Assembly (NCBI GenBank): GCA_965223305.1
Contig: CBDCWT010000065.1
Span: 12,912-76,911, forward strand
Direction of reading: 5' to 3'
Length of the DNA: 64,000 bases
Origin: CBDCWT01 sp965223305
Lineage (GTDB): Bacteria; Planctomycetota; Planctomycetia; Pirellulales; Pirellulaceae
The notes under the pieces were generated by a model. That model ran no database searches. It worked only from the letters and a program-made list of their open reading frames with translations, and was not told where the DNA came from. A program made the position numbers and the translations under genes. This document shows positions 1 to 8,256 of the stretch, piece after piece (the stretch's first letter is position 1; each line of letters opens with the position of its first letter).

Positions 1-330
1 CCACCACCACGGGTTGATGGCGAGGCCCAGTCGTCGTTAGATTTTGATCTGAATCTCAGCGACGACAATGGAAACCTGCAAGCGACACTGCACTCCTTGC
101 AGCCCCCCGAGCTGCCCGACCGACTTTCACCTGGCCAGGCGGCTCAGATGGCCGAAATGCTGGAGTACTTTCACATCCGCATCCGTGAGTTGCTGGAGGC
201 GGTTAATGTGGAAGGCAAGGGCGAACGTGTCACACTGGAATTGGCAGACTGGCAGACGCTGATCGACTTGCAAGCTCGCTTGGCCGAGTACCTGCGGGCG
301 GTCAGCGATCCCAATCGTCCCTCAGATTAG
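1..330 (+). CDS. Unknown protein, 3' end only (5' end outside window)
   Basis: The reading frame is open from the first base to the TAG at 328-330, so this is the C-terminal ~109 residues of a longer gene; a TTG at 97 is not needed as a start. The visible part has an acidic low-complexity stretch followed by a helical segment (residues ~45-100 of the visible part) rich in Leu, Glu and Arg. I do not recognise a family. It ends 61 bases before dnaE on the same strand, so the two could be cotranscribed. No signal peptide or membrane segment is visible in the part present. Confidence 0.6.
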   Translation, partial: PPPRVDGEAQSSLDFDLNLSDDNGNLQATLHSLQPPELPDRLSPGQAAQMAEMLEYFHIRIRELLEAVNVEGKGERVTLELADWQTLIDLQARLAEYLRAVSDPNRPSD

Positions 331-391
331 CTTCAGCGGACCTGCTCCCTACCGGACCTCTCTGACAACTTGGTCAACGACGGATCGAACC

Positions 392-2542
392 ATGACCACC
401 CACCGCCCCTTTGTTCACCTGCACTGCCATAGCCACTACAGCCTGCTCGACGGGGCTGGGTCCATTGGAAAGTTAGTCGATCGTGCTCAGCAGCACGGAA
501 TGAACGCGTTGGCCCTGACCGATCACGGCAACTTGCACGGGGCTGTCGAGTTTTACCGCAAGGCTAGAGAGGCTGGCATCAATCCGATTCTCGGATACGA
601 AGCCTATATCGCGCCCAGCAGCCGATTCGAAAAAGAAGCTGGCAGCATGAAGGACGCCAGCTACCACTTGACTCTGCTGGCCCAAAACCGCACCGGCTTT
701 AAGAACCTGGTCAAGATGGCCTCGTCCGCATCGCTGGAGGGCTTCTACTTTAAGCCTCGGATCGACAAGGCGCTGCTCGAGGAGTTTAGCGAGGGCATCA
801 TTTGCTTGAGCGGTTGCGTTTCCGGTGAATTTTCCCGAACGCTGCTGCGGAACTCCGGCTCCGAGGCCGAATTGGACGAGGCACTGGAAATTGCCCGCTG
901 GTTTCGTCAGGTTTTCGGCGAGCGTTACTTTATTGAGATCATGAACAACGGTGCCGAAATCCAGCGGTTGGCAATGGAAGGTGCCGTTCACGTTGCGCAA
1001 GAGCTGGATCTACCGATGGTGGCCACTTGTGATGCGCACTATGTCGACCGTGAGGATGCAGAAGCACAAGATGTGATGCTTTGCATTAATACGGGCAAGT
1101 TTCGCACCGACACTTCAAGAATGAAGATGGACGGCAGCGAGTACTATCTGAAGAGCCCCGAGGAAATGTATGAGGCCTTTCCGGGACACGAGGGTGCAGT
1201 CGCTCGCAGCCAAGAAATTGCCGACCTCGTGGACATCGATCTCGAGCTCGGACAACGACACTTTCCGACATATCAACTTCCCGCCGAGACAACCGCCGCA
1301 GACTTTCTCCGAGAACTCTGCATCCAAGGGCTGATCGAGCGGTATGCCAATTCTCCGGAAATGTGTGCCGATGGACAGCTCACCGAGACGGTGCTGCAGC
1401 GGCTGGACCGGGAGCTGGAAGTCATCAACAAACTCGGTTTCCCCAACTACTTCCTAATTGTCTGGGACTTCGTCCGGTACGCGCGTGAAGAAGGCATTCC
1501 CGCGACGGCGCGCGGCAGCGGCGTGGGCGCGTTGGTCTGCTACGCGCTCTATCTCAGTCACGTTTGCCCGATTCACTACGATCTACTGTTCGAACGTTTT
1601 CTAGACGAGAGCCGGCTGGAAGCACCCGACATCGATATTGATTTTTGTAAAGACCGCCGCGGCGAGGTGATTCGCTATGTCAAGGAGAAATACGGCGAGG
1701 CCAACGTAGCGCAGATCGGCACGTTTGGAACACTCGCCGCGCGAGCCGCGATCAAGGACGTCGGACGCGTCTTGGGAATTCCGCTGGCCCGCGTCAACCA
1801 GGTAACCGAAATGGTGCCCGATGAACTGGGTATCTCACTCGAAAAGGCGCTGCAGAAGAGCGACGACCTATCGAAGACCTACCACGGAGACGCCGAGATC
1901 AGGGAACTTCTCGATCTAGCCATGAAGATCGAGGGCCTGGCCCGCAACGTGGGCACCCACGCAGCTGCGGTCGTCATCGCCGATAAACCACTGACCGAAT
2001 ATGTTCCTCTCGGTCGCGTCTCGGGAAAGACCGATATTATCACACAGTGGTCGATGAACGACGTTGAGGCAGCGGGTCTGCTGAAGATGGACTTTCTCGG
2101 CCTCCGTAACCTCACGATCCTCTCGAAGGCAGTTGCACTGATCGAGGAGTCGACCGGAAAACGGGTCGACCCCCACAAATTCCCCCTGGACGACCCGGAG
2201 ACCTTTGCGTTACTGCGACGGGGTGAAACCAAAGGGATCTTTCAGCTCGAAAGCGGCGGCATCCGTGACCTCCTACAGCGCATGAAGCCGGATCACTTCT
2301 CGGACATCATCGCCACCAACGCACTTTACCGACCGGGTCCGCTGGAGGGCGGCATGGTCGACGACTATATCGCCGTCAAGCACAAGCGGAAGAACGCAGA
2401 ATACAAACACCCCGTACTCGAAGATGTGCTGGAAGAGACCAACGGCGTGATGGTCTACCAAGAACCAGGTGATGAGGATCCTCAATCGACTCGGTGGAAT
2501 TCCACTTGCCAATGCCTATACCTGTATCAAGGCAATCAGTAA
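392..2542 (+). CDS. dnaE: DNA polymerase III alpha subunit, N-terminal ~690 residues (frameshifted)
   Basis: Replicative polymerase catalytic subunit. Seen: the N-terminal PHP domain begins with HLHCHSHYSLLDG (residues ~9-21); the palm carries the catalytic acidic motif PDIDIDF (~412-418) preceded by ARGSGVGAL, and a later KMDFLGLRNL block (~565-575) that holds the third metal-binding Asp in the family; FQLESGGIRDLL and ALYRPGPLEGG follow. The frame runs true to VMVYQE (~692) and then reads about 24 non-homologous residues to a stop. One extra C at 2465/2466 moves the rest of the gene into the next frame, where the expected Q-V-M-R-I-L continues without loss. With one C removed the product would be about 1191 residues, normal for DnaE. 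An essential gene in this state suggests a sequence error. Confidence 0.95.
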   Translation: MTTHRPFVHLHCHSHYSLLDGAGSIGKLVDRAQQHGMNALALTDHGNLHGAVEFYRKAREAGINPILGYEAYIAPSSRFEKEAGSMKDASYHLTLLAQNRTGFKNLVKMASSASLEGFYFKPRIDKALLEEFSEGIICLSGCVSGEFSRTLLRNSGSEAELDEALEIARWFRQVFGERYFIEIMNNGAEIQRLAMEGAVHVAQELDLPMVATCDAHYVDREDAEAQDVMLCINTGKFRTDTSRMKMDGSEYYLKSPEEMYEAFPGHEGAVARSQEIADLVDIDLELGQRHFPTYQLPAETTAADFLRELCIQGLIERYANSPEMCADGQLTETVLQRLDRELEVINKLGFPNYFLIVWDFVRYAREEGIPATARGSGVGALVCYALYLSHVCPIHYDLLFERFLDESRLEAPDIDIDFCKDRRGEVIRYVKEKYGEANVAQIGTFGTLAARAAIKDVGRVLGIPLARVNQVTEMVPDELGISLEKALQKSDDLSKTYHGDAEIRELLDLAMKIEGLARNVGTHAAAVVIADKPLTEYVPLGRVSGKTDIITQWSMNDVEAAGLLKMDFLGLRNLTILSKAVALIEESTGKRVDPHKFPLDDPETFALLRRGETKGIFQLESGGIRDLLQRMKPDHFSDIIATNALYRPGPLEGGMVDDYIAVKHKRKNAEYKHPVLEDVLEETNGVMVYQEPGDEDPQSTRWNSTCQCLYLYQGNQ

Positions 2543-3968
2543 GAAAAAAGAGTCGCTGATCGCTCAGAACTACGAACAGTTCGTCAGCGGTGCAACAGAA
2601 CGCGGCATGATCGACAAGGAGGCCCGCGAGATCTGGGAGTTGATTATCAAATTCGCCGGGTATGGCTTCAACAAATCTCACAGCACGGCGTATGCCTTGA
2701 TCGCCTACCAGACAGCCTATTTGAAGGCTCATTACCCGGTTGAGTTCATGGCGGCACTGCTGTCCGGTGACATTCCCGGCCGTAACTTCAAACGGAAAGA
2801 CGCGCTGGTCGAACACCTGGAAGACTGCCAACGCATGAGCATCGAGGTCGTTCCGCCCGACGTGAATCGGTCCTTTGTCGACTTCGCGGTTCGGGATGGA
2901 AAGATCCTCTTCGGGCTCTCGGCGGTCAAGAGCTGCGGCGGTGCTGCGGCGGAAGCCATCGTCAAAGCTAGGGAAAACGGTCAGCCATTTCGCGACCTGT
3001 TCGAATTCTGCGAGCGGGTTGATCCGTCAGCCTGCGGACGGTCGACAATCGAAACACTCGTCAAGGCAGGAGCATTCGACTCGACGGGAGCTCGCCGCGC
3101 CCAGAACATGGCGGTGCTCGAGCGAGCGATGCAGGCGGGAGCCGCGGCGCTCGCCGACCGCCGTAGCGGGCAAAAGAGCTTGTTTGGGATGACCGACGAC
3201 GCTGACGACCAGGACCTGCCCGCCGATTTGCCCTCCGTCGATGAGTTCGTCGAACGAGAACGTCTGTTGATGGAAAAAGAAGTACTCGGCTTCTACTTGT
3301 CCAGCCATCCACTTGCCGAATACGAGACAAAGCTCCGCACTTATTGCTCCCATACCACTGACAACCTCAGCGGCCTGGCAGACAAGACCGAGGTGCTGAT
3401 GGGCGGAATGCTGTCAGCGATCAAACTGGCCAATGTCAAGAACGCGCGTCAGGGGGCTCCCACAAAGTACGCGAACTTCGATCTGGAAGATATGGAAGGT
3501 TCGATTCGCTGCATTTTGTGGCCCGATGACTACGAGGTGTTCGGCGAGCTGGTCAAACCAGACGCGATCCTCGTAGCCCACGGGTCACTCGACCGGCGTG
3601 GCGGTGGCGACGAAGTTAACTTGATCGTCAGTGAGCTCATTCCGCTGGAGGATCTGGAGACCCGCTACACAACTGGTGTGGTCATTCGCGTCGACGAACT
3701 GGCACACGGCTCCGATCGCTTGGCGAAGGTCAGAGAAGTTGTTCGCGGGTATCCCGGACGCTGCGAGTTACACTTGTTGCTGCAGTTGGAAAACGGCAGC
3801 CGCGTCCACATGCAATCGCAGCAGGCCGGAGTCGAAGTAACGCTGGAGCTCCGAGAACGGATCGACGATCTACTGGGAGCCGGCAACTTGCGGCTGCTGA
3901 CGAGGTCCAAGTCGCGAAAGCACGCAGAACCGCGCGCCAGCCGAAAGTCACCAGCCCGGCTCGGATGA
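2469..3968 (+). CDS. dnaE: DNA polymerase III alpha subunit, C-terminal ~500 residues (frameshifted)
   Basis: This is the continuation of the gene starting at 392, read in the next frame after the extra C at 2465/2466. The GTG at 2469 is an internal Val codon of the intact protein, not a real start. Seen: the fingers/helix-hairpin-helix part beginning MRILNRLGGI, with GYGFNKSHSTAYALIAYQTAYLK-type sequence conserved in the family, then a DVNRS segment, and an OB-fold region around residues 310-385 of this piece (VLMGGMLSAIK, FDLEDMEGSIRCILWPD). The tail (residues ~480-499) is basic. It is followed by a 570-base stretch without a gene. Confidence 0.95.
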   Translation: MMRILNRLGGIPLANAYTCIKAISKKKESLIAQNYEQFVSGATERGMIDKEAREIWELIIKFAGYGFNKSHSTAYALIAYQTAYLKAHYPVEFMAALLSGDIPGRNFKRKDALVEHLEDCQRMSIEVVPPDVNRSFVDFAVRDGKILFGLSAVKSCGGAAAEAIVKARENGQPFRDLFEFCERVDPSACGRSTIETLVKAGAFDSTGARRAQNMAVLERAMQAGAAALADRRSGQKSLFGMTDDADDQDLPADLPSVDEFVERERLLMEKEVLGFYLSSHPLAEYETKLRTYCSHTTDNLSGLADKTEVLMGGMLSAIKLANVKNARQGAPTKYANFDLEDMEGSIRCILWPDDYEVFGELVKPDAILVAHGSLDRRGGGDEVNLIVSELIPLEDLETRYTTGVVIRVDELAHGSDRLAKVREVVRGYPGRCELHLLLQLENGSRVHMQSQQAGVEVTLELRERIDDLLGAGNLRLLTRSKSRKHAEPRASRKSPARLG

Positions 3969-4134
3969 GGCCCGCGGCGCAGGAGTGGCGAAGAGAAGGC
4001 CCAGGGGCCAAATCGCTCACACTCGCGCCGAAGGAGATGAGTGTAAATGGGCTCTGCCGGTTTGACTTAGGCGCTGTCGAGGCGTCTGCCCGCCCACGCC
4101 AAGCCGTTCATCCTTGCAAAACCCCATTGCGCCC
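3969..4134. other. Intergenic, first part of a 570-base gap
   Basis: I see no coding potential here. The 3969-4540 gap holds a dispersed repeat copy at 4135-4300 (listed separately); the rest, including 4301-4540, is non-coding as far as I can tell and must contain the promoter of the DUF1598 gene. Confidence 0.5.
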
Positions 4135-4300
4135 GTTTTGAAGTTGCGCACTTCGCCTCAATCGTAACCCGAAGCGTAAGCGAGGGAACAACTTGCGATG
4201 GTGCATCAACTCCCCCTCGCTCACGCCTCGCGCCTACGAAACACCCGGCAAATTCGCGAGCCGGCACCCACCAAACAGCTAAAAGCGCAACTTCACGACG
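4135..4300. repeat. Dispersed repeat, copy 1 (AACCCGAAGCGTAAGCGA type)
   Basis: Shares long stretches with 40026-40175, including the arm AACCCGAAGCGTAAGCGA (4166-4183), then GGAACAACTTGCGATGGT and CATCAACTC. In the second copy the arm is matched by a perfect inverted arm; here the 3' arm (4218-4239) is degenerate. Non-coding and probably a REP-like hairpin. Confidence 0.75.
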
Positions 4301-4540
4301 CGCCGGGCGGGGGGCACGCGGTTCCCCCTAAACACCGTTGATTACCGAAACTGTTTGCCGAAAGCACATCGCCGAAGTAATATATTTTGTTGACGGCTTA
4401 GCGGTCCAGTCAGCGGGCAAATCACAGTCAGCCGGTATCATCGAGCCGCCTCTAGAATCAAGCGTTCCCACGACCGCAGCATCGAATCTGATTAACGGCC
4501 GTGGGGACGTACCGGTCATTTTTGCAGGAGAGCAGAATTG

Positions 4541-5029
4541 ATGTCATCGCGATACGTTGGCCTGGCGGCTGTGCTGGTGGCAGCTGCCGTTTTCTGTCAC
4601 GAGCCCGCTTACGGACAAACGACGACTGGTGGAACGGGCGGTGGAACGGGTGGTGGCCTCACCACCACGACGGTCACGACGCAACAGATTGCGGGAGTGG
4701 CTGTTGATGCCGACGGAGTGCTACGGATGCACAAGTTCGCCGACCCGGGCGGGCGGCTGTCGAAGCGGGCGATTGCGGGTGCTCGGGCGACCCTGGACGC
4801 AGAGGTGTCTCGGGCAAGCGAGTTTCGCAAGATCTCGCTCAACCGGCTGGAAGCAGCCATCAATGCCAGGTTTGCCGAGGGCGAGGCTCCGGACGACGAG
4901 ATGCGGTACCTGGCGGGATTAACCCGCGTCCAGTACGTCTTCTTTTTTCCAGAATCCAATGACATCGTGATCGCGGGGCCGGCCGAGGGATGGGCGACCG
5001 ATTTGTCGGGGGCGCGTGCGCGGCTATGA
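4541..5029 (+). CDS. DUF1598-type exported protein, N-terminal fragment (frameshifted)
   Basis: First of three fragments of one gene spanning 4541-5970. An AGGAGA motif lies 9 bases before the ATG at 4541, which I prefer over the TTG at 4538. Seen: signal peptide (residues ~1-25, ending AYGQ), a Gly/Thr-rich linker, then GVAVDADGVLRM and RKISLNRLEAAI, blocks I associate with the planctomycete DUF1598 family, whose function is unknown. After SG (codon at 5009) the frame leaves the family; one extra G in the run of five at 5008-5012 explains it. Repaired, the protein continues S-G-R-V-R-G-Y-E into the fragment beginning at 5016. Confidence 0.8.
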   Translation: MSSRYVGLAAVLVAAAVFCHEPAYGQTTTGGTGGGTGGGLTTTTVTTQQIAGVAVDADGVLRMHKFADPGGRLSKRAIAGARATLDAEVSRASEFRKISLNRLEAAINARFAEGEAPDDEMRYLAGLTRVQYVFFFPESNDIVIAGPAEGWATDLSGARARL

Positions 5030-5657
5030 AACAGGGCGCCCGGTAGTCGAACTGCGCGATCTGATTGTGGCTCTCCGCGCGTTTCCACCGCATGGAACTT
5101 CCGAGCCCGTGATCAGTTGCTCGATCGATCCGACCCAAGAAGGCCTCGCCAACATGCAGGAGTTTCTGCGACAGCTGGGTGGCCGCCCGGCTCCAAGCCA
5201 GGCGGTCTTTATCGCCAATGGGCTGCGCAGGAGCCTGGGCATGCAGAGAATCACGATCTCAGGGATTTCCGCCAACACACACTTTGCCCAGGTGCTAGTC
5301 GAAGCCGACTATCGCATGAAGATGATCGGGATTGGCCTAGAGCGGACGCCGGTCAAGTTCAAGTCGTATGTGGACCTGGCCTCTCCGGTCTCGGTGTCCC
5401 GCAATGCGATGCAGCGGTGGTATTTCGTGCCGAACTACGAATGCGTTCGCGTGACAGAGGACGAGCGGGCGATGGAACTAGTGGGCCAGGGAGTCAAGCT
5501 GATCGGCGCGAACGAGATGGTTGCGGCCGACGGATCCCGCACGGCCACGGCGCACGTGGACGCGGCGGGCAAGCGGTTCACGCAGGGATTCACGGCAAAG
5601 TACGAGGAGATTGCCAACGCGGGTCCCTGTTTACGCTCAGCTGCGGAATTGTATTGA
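5016..5657 (+). CDS. DUF1598-type exported protein, middle fragment (frameshifted)
   Basis: Continuation of the gene beginning at 4541. The GTG at 5016 is an internal codon. The segment R-G-Y-E-T-G-R-P-V-V-E-L-R-D-L to K-Y-E-E-I-A-N-A (about 200 residues) is the core of the DUF1598 domain. The last ~12 residues before the stop at 5657 are out of frame: one extra G in the GGG at 5621-5623 breaks the reading. With it removed the protein runs A-N-A-V-P-V-Y-A-Q-L-R-N into the third fragment. Same strand, continuous homology and both breaks being one extra G argue for one gene. Confidence 0.75.
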   Translation: MRGYETGRPVVELRDLIVALRAFPPHGTSEPVISCSIDPTQEGLANMQEFLRQLGGRPAPSQAVFIANGLRRSLGMQRITISGISANTHFAQVLVEADYRMKMIGIGLERTPVKFKSYVDLASPVSVSRNAMQRWYFVPNYECVRVTEDERAMELVGQGVKLIGANEMVAADGSRTATAHVDAAGKRFTQGFTAKYEEIANAGPCLRSAAELY

Positions 5658-5970
5658 CCTAGCAGTCGCTGCTGCGTTCATTCAGGAGCAAGACTTCTAC
5701 GGTCAAGCGAGTTGGTCGATGGATCTGTTCCTGGACGAGGCCCGGATTCCGGTCGAGGATGTCTCGGCGCCGGAACGAGTTGAGACGGCGGTTGCCAGCG
5801 TTTGGAAAAGACGGCGGCTCATGACACCGGTCGGGGGCGGCGTCAGCATTCAACCCAGACTGGCGTTGGCTCCAGAGAGCATTTTGGCGGACGAGTCGGG
5901 CGGGGTCGCGGCCAAGCAGCAGGAAATCGACGTGGACCGGTTGGCACCCGATCGATGGTGGTGGGACTGA
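5521..5970 (+). CDS. DUF1598-type exported protein, C-terminal fragment (frameshifted)
   Basis: Only the part from about 5623 on is real coding sequence; the first ~34 codons of this open frame overlap the middle fragment. The real part begins V-P-V-Y-A-Q-L-R-N-C-I-D-L-A and continues through A-A-A-F-I-Q-E-Q-D-F-Y-G to the stop at 5970, matching what I remember as the end of the DUF1598 domain. The tail ends in three tryptophans. The full repaired protein would be about 475 residues and exported. The next gene converges on it 13 bases downstream. Confidence 0.7.
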   Translation: MRPTDPARPRRTWTRRASGSRRDSRQSTRRLPTRVPVYAQLRNCIDLAVAAAFIQEQDFYGQASWSMDLFLDEARIPVEDVSAPERVETAVASVWKRRRLMTPVGGGVSIQPRLALAPESILADESGGVAAKQQEIDVDRLAPDRWWWD

Positions 5971-5983
5971 ACCGCGGCGCGTC

Positions 5984-6490
5984 TCACTCGTAGTACCACG
6001 TCAGCAAAACACGGTCTTCTGGCTCAGGGATTGGATTGCCCGGGGGCGGCGTGATCTCCAACCGCTGGATCAACTGCACTTCCACGACTTCTCGTTGTGG
6101 ATCTCCTTCGGCGACCTCGTCATTCCATCGCCTGTGGAGCCAGTTCGCGAAGTGAATTCGGTGGAGCCCGTAGGGTTCGGTTGTCAGATTGTCAAGGTAC
6201 TTCCGCCAGCGTTGCGTCTTGTACGTGGCACTGACCAACGCCGGCTTCTTCCAGGGTAAGGGCTGGTCATAGTCCCAGAGATTCACTTCGTCGCCATCCC
6301 GTAGGGTACCCTTCATCACCAGCCAACCGTCCTCGGTGCGGGGAATTGGTGAGAACATCGACCAGTTTTGGTCAAGTCCCACTGCCCGGCCGAACCCGTT
6401 ATAGCGCCGAGGCATCACGACCGCCTCTAGCTGTGAGAAATTCAACTCGCGGATATTCCAGGCGATGGTGTAGAGTAGCGCCGCCAGCAC
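5984..6490 (-). CDS. HTTM-domain membrane protein, C-terminal fragment (frameshifted)
   Basis: Second piece of the gene starting at 7535. Homologous reading in this frame really begins near 6646, well upstream of the GTG at 6490. It carries one hydrophobic segment (VNAIVLAALLYTIAW region) and then a soluble part with DQNWSMFSPIP, which is typical of the non-membrane tail of HTTM (vitamin K-dependent carboxylase-like) proteins. An extra base in the CC at 6647-6648 (GG on the coding strand) separates it from the first part; removing it gives W-D-Y-L-R-E-G-C-R-Q-V-W-D. Its function in bacteria is not established. Confidence 0.7.
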   Translation of the reverse strand: MLAALLYTIAWNIRELNFSQLEAVVMPRRYNGFGRAVGLDQNWSMFSPIPRTEDGWLVMKGTLRDGDEVNLWDYDQPLPWKKPALVSATYKTQRWRKYLDNLTTEPYGLHRIHFANWLHRRWNDEVAEGDPQREVVEVQLIQRLEITPPPGNPIPEPEDRVLLTWYYE

Positions 6491-7535
6491 GATGGCGTTG
6501 ACCAGCCAAGAGCCAAACCGCGATATCGGTCGATGGCTGGCGATCGCTAGACTCCGGTCGTCGTCGAGGCCGTCTCCCGCACGGTCGGTGTCCTGCCGCG
6601 CCCGGCTGCGCGGCGTAACGTCCCAGACCTGTCGGCAGCCTTCGCGCCAGGTAGTCCCAGAACTCGGTGGGCAGGAAGACGAGCCACCCGACCATGCAGA
6701 TGGGGGGGAACAGCCCGATCGTCAGCGTCAGCGCTAAGCCCACGTGAAATCCCCAGAATACTAGGGTTGTGATCAGCCGCAGAATGGCGGTCTTCCAAGG
6801 GGAGAAGACAATGATCGGGCCGGCGAACTCCAACACGAAGGTGGCCAACGTTAGCGCTTTGTGCAGCTCGACCGGACGTTCGCGCAGCCACTGCCCAAAC
6901 TGGGTCAAGTAAGCGTCGCAGTTCAATGCGTAGTAGACCGCCGAGCACTCGGTAAGCCAGGCATCGTGGAACTTGAACAGTGCTGAAAAGAAGTACATCA
7001 TCGACAGCTGCAGCATGATGGCGGCACTTGCGACTGAAACGGCGCGCGGTCCCCTCGAGTGACGATCCGCAATTCGATCGAGGCTGAACCGCGCACCCAA
7101 CGGCAGAAACAAGCTCCACAACAGCATGCAACGCAACAGCACGTCACCGCTGTTGACCAGCAGCGGGTTGCGGCTGTCCAGGGACAGCAGCAGTAGCCAG
7201 CTGACGACGGCAGCTAGCCGAGTTCGGTAACCAACGAGCAAGCAGATCGCGGCCGCCGCCGCGGCCACCATCAGCAGTGCCTGCACCCAAAACTGCCCGC
7301 TCAGGAGGTGGAGTGACCACATATCCACGCTGCGGAACTGGTCAGCCGTTTCATACAGCTCGATGCGGGCGATCCTCGGCAGCACGCCGGCATCGGTGAA
7401 GTAGGCTGTCAGCTCGCGGCTTCGAAACAGCAAGTCGCAAAGAATCACTAGAGCGGCGCCAATCCGAAACGCAGCCAATGATCTTAAGTCGACGCCGAAC
7501 AGAATGCTGAGCTTCTGCATAGTGCGGCCGCTCAT
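6399..7535 (-). CDS. HTTM-domain membrane protein, N-terminal fragment (frameshifted)
   Basis: Multi-pass membrane protein of the HTTM family (horizontally transferred transmembrane domain, related to vitamin K-dependent gamma-carboxylase). Seen: about seven hydrophobic segments, RNPLLVNSGDVLLR in the middle, a conserved FFSALFKFHDAWL segment and LPTEFWDYL near the end. The true frame stops being followed after the GG (minus strand) at 6648-6647; the last ~80 residues to 6399 are an out-of-frame artefact. Start may be 7535 or the ATG five codons in (7520). Repaired length would be about 517 residues. It converges with the DUF1598 gene. Confidence 0.75.
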   Translation of the reverse strand: MSGRTMQKLSILFGVDLRSLAAFRIGAALVILCDLLFRSRELTAYFTDAGVLPRIARIELYETADQFRSVDMWSLHLLSGQFWVQALLMVAAAAAAICLLVGYRTRLAAVVSWLLLLSLDSRNPLLVNSGDVLLRCMLLWSLFLPLGARFSLDRIADRHSRGPRAVSVASAAIMLQLSMMYFFSALFKFHDAWLTECSAVYYALNCDAYLTQFGQWLRERPVELHKALTLATFVLEFAGPIIVFSPWKTAILRLITTLVFWGFHVGLALTLTIGLFPPICMVGWLVFLPTEFWDYLARRLPTGLGRYAAQPGAAGHRPCGRRPRRRPESSDRQPSTDIAVWLLAGQRHRAGGATLHHRLEYPRVEFLTARGGRDASAL

Positions 7536-8256
7536 CGCCGTAACCAGCTACTGGGGAACCCTGCCGTTTAACTTCCAATCGTACCCCACAAACAGGCCTC
7601 AAATAGACAGAGTAGGTACAACCGAGGTGCTACGTCGAGCCGGCCCCCCCGGTCGAGCCCGTCGGGTGGTCCTGTCTTGCAGCCGAATTCGCCGGAATTT
7701 GGACTAGCTGCCTGTTGAAAAGCACCGTCTTGGCCTTTTTTCAACCTCGCCAAGCTCAGAATAAGTGTTCGTCGCGGCTCGCAGCCCGTTGAGAAAATCA
7801 ACAGGCTGCTAACCGAGTTCGTCGGCGGCCGGACGACTCGGCAGTTCTGCCAGATGCTGGCGAGTTCGCCTACGATCGGAGGGCGGCGGAACGTCGGGGG
7901 AGAATAATCCTTAACAGCGCCACGTGGGGAGCCGATGGGGCCGTAATTGTCGTTACAACCGTTGTCGTAGTGCTGACTGCCGAGATTGGATCAGCGAGGG
8001 AACGTGTCACGATCAAGGAAAGCCGCCCAAGCAGACGAAAGCAGAGAACATGAAAAAGTTGCGGCACTAGACCCGTCCAGTTAGCATGAAGCGGGTCGAC
8101 CATTTGTGACGCTTGTAACGATAACTCAGGTACTACCGTCGGAAAAACCGCGGCATCGGAATCGGTCCGATTGAATCGCTCGAGCGCCCACCGATCGGCA
8201 CTCGCAAAGCGAAGCGATCTGACTCTGGATCCGGTTGGAAGTGGAGGACTCATCCA
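7536..8256. other. 720-base intergenic region
   Basis: No convincing gene. It holds a degenerate GCCGAATTCGCCGGAATTTGG unit near 7682 and a similar unit near 7855, the 107-bp inverted-repeat element at 7705-7811, and upstream sequence of the two divergent neighbours. A 127-codon minus-strand frame at 7870-8253 looks like a shadow of no known family. Confidence 0.45.
7705..7811. repeat. Short inverted-repeat element with TA ends
   Basis: Left end TAGCTGCCTGTTGA (7705-7718), right end TCAACAGGCTGCTA (7798-7811): inverted copies apart from one mismatch/indel, with TA at both outer ends. About 107 bp, no coding capacity. The TTTTCAACAGGCTG type end is a frequent intergenic motif in planctomycetes to my knowledge. 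Possibly a MITE. Confidence 0.5.

Noticed and set aside
473..1000. 175-residue minus-strand frame inside dnaE
   Set aside because: Antisense shadow of a strongly conserved coding region.
2465..2466. DnaE split intein as cause of the broken dnaE
   Set aside because: No intein sequence is present; homology resumes directly after one surplus base.
7870..8253. 127-residue minus-strand frame upstream of the SHD1 gene
   Set aside because: No recognisable domain, odd composition (runs of Thr/Val), overlaps the likely promoter of the SHD1 gene.
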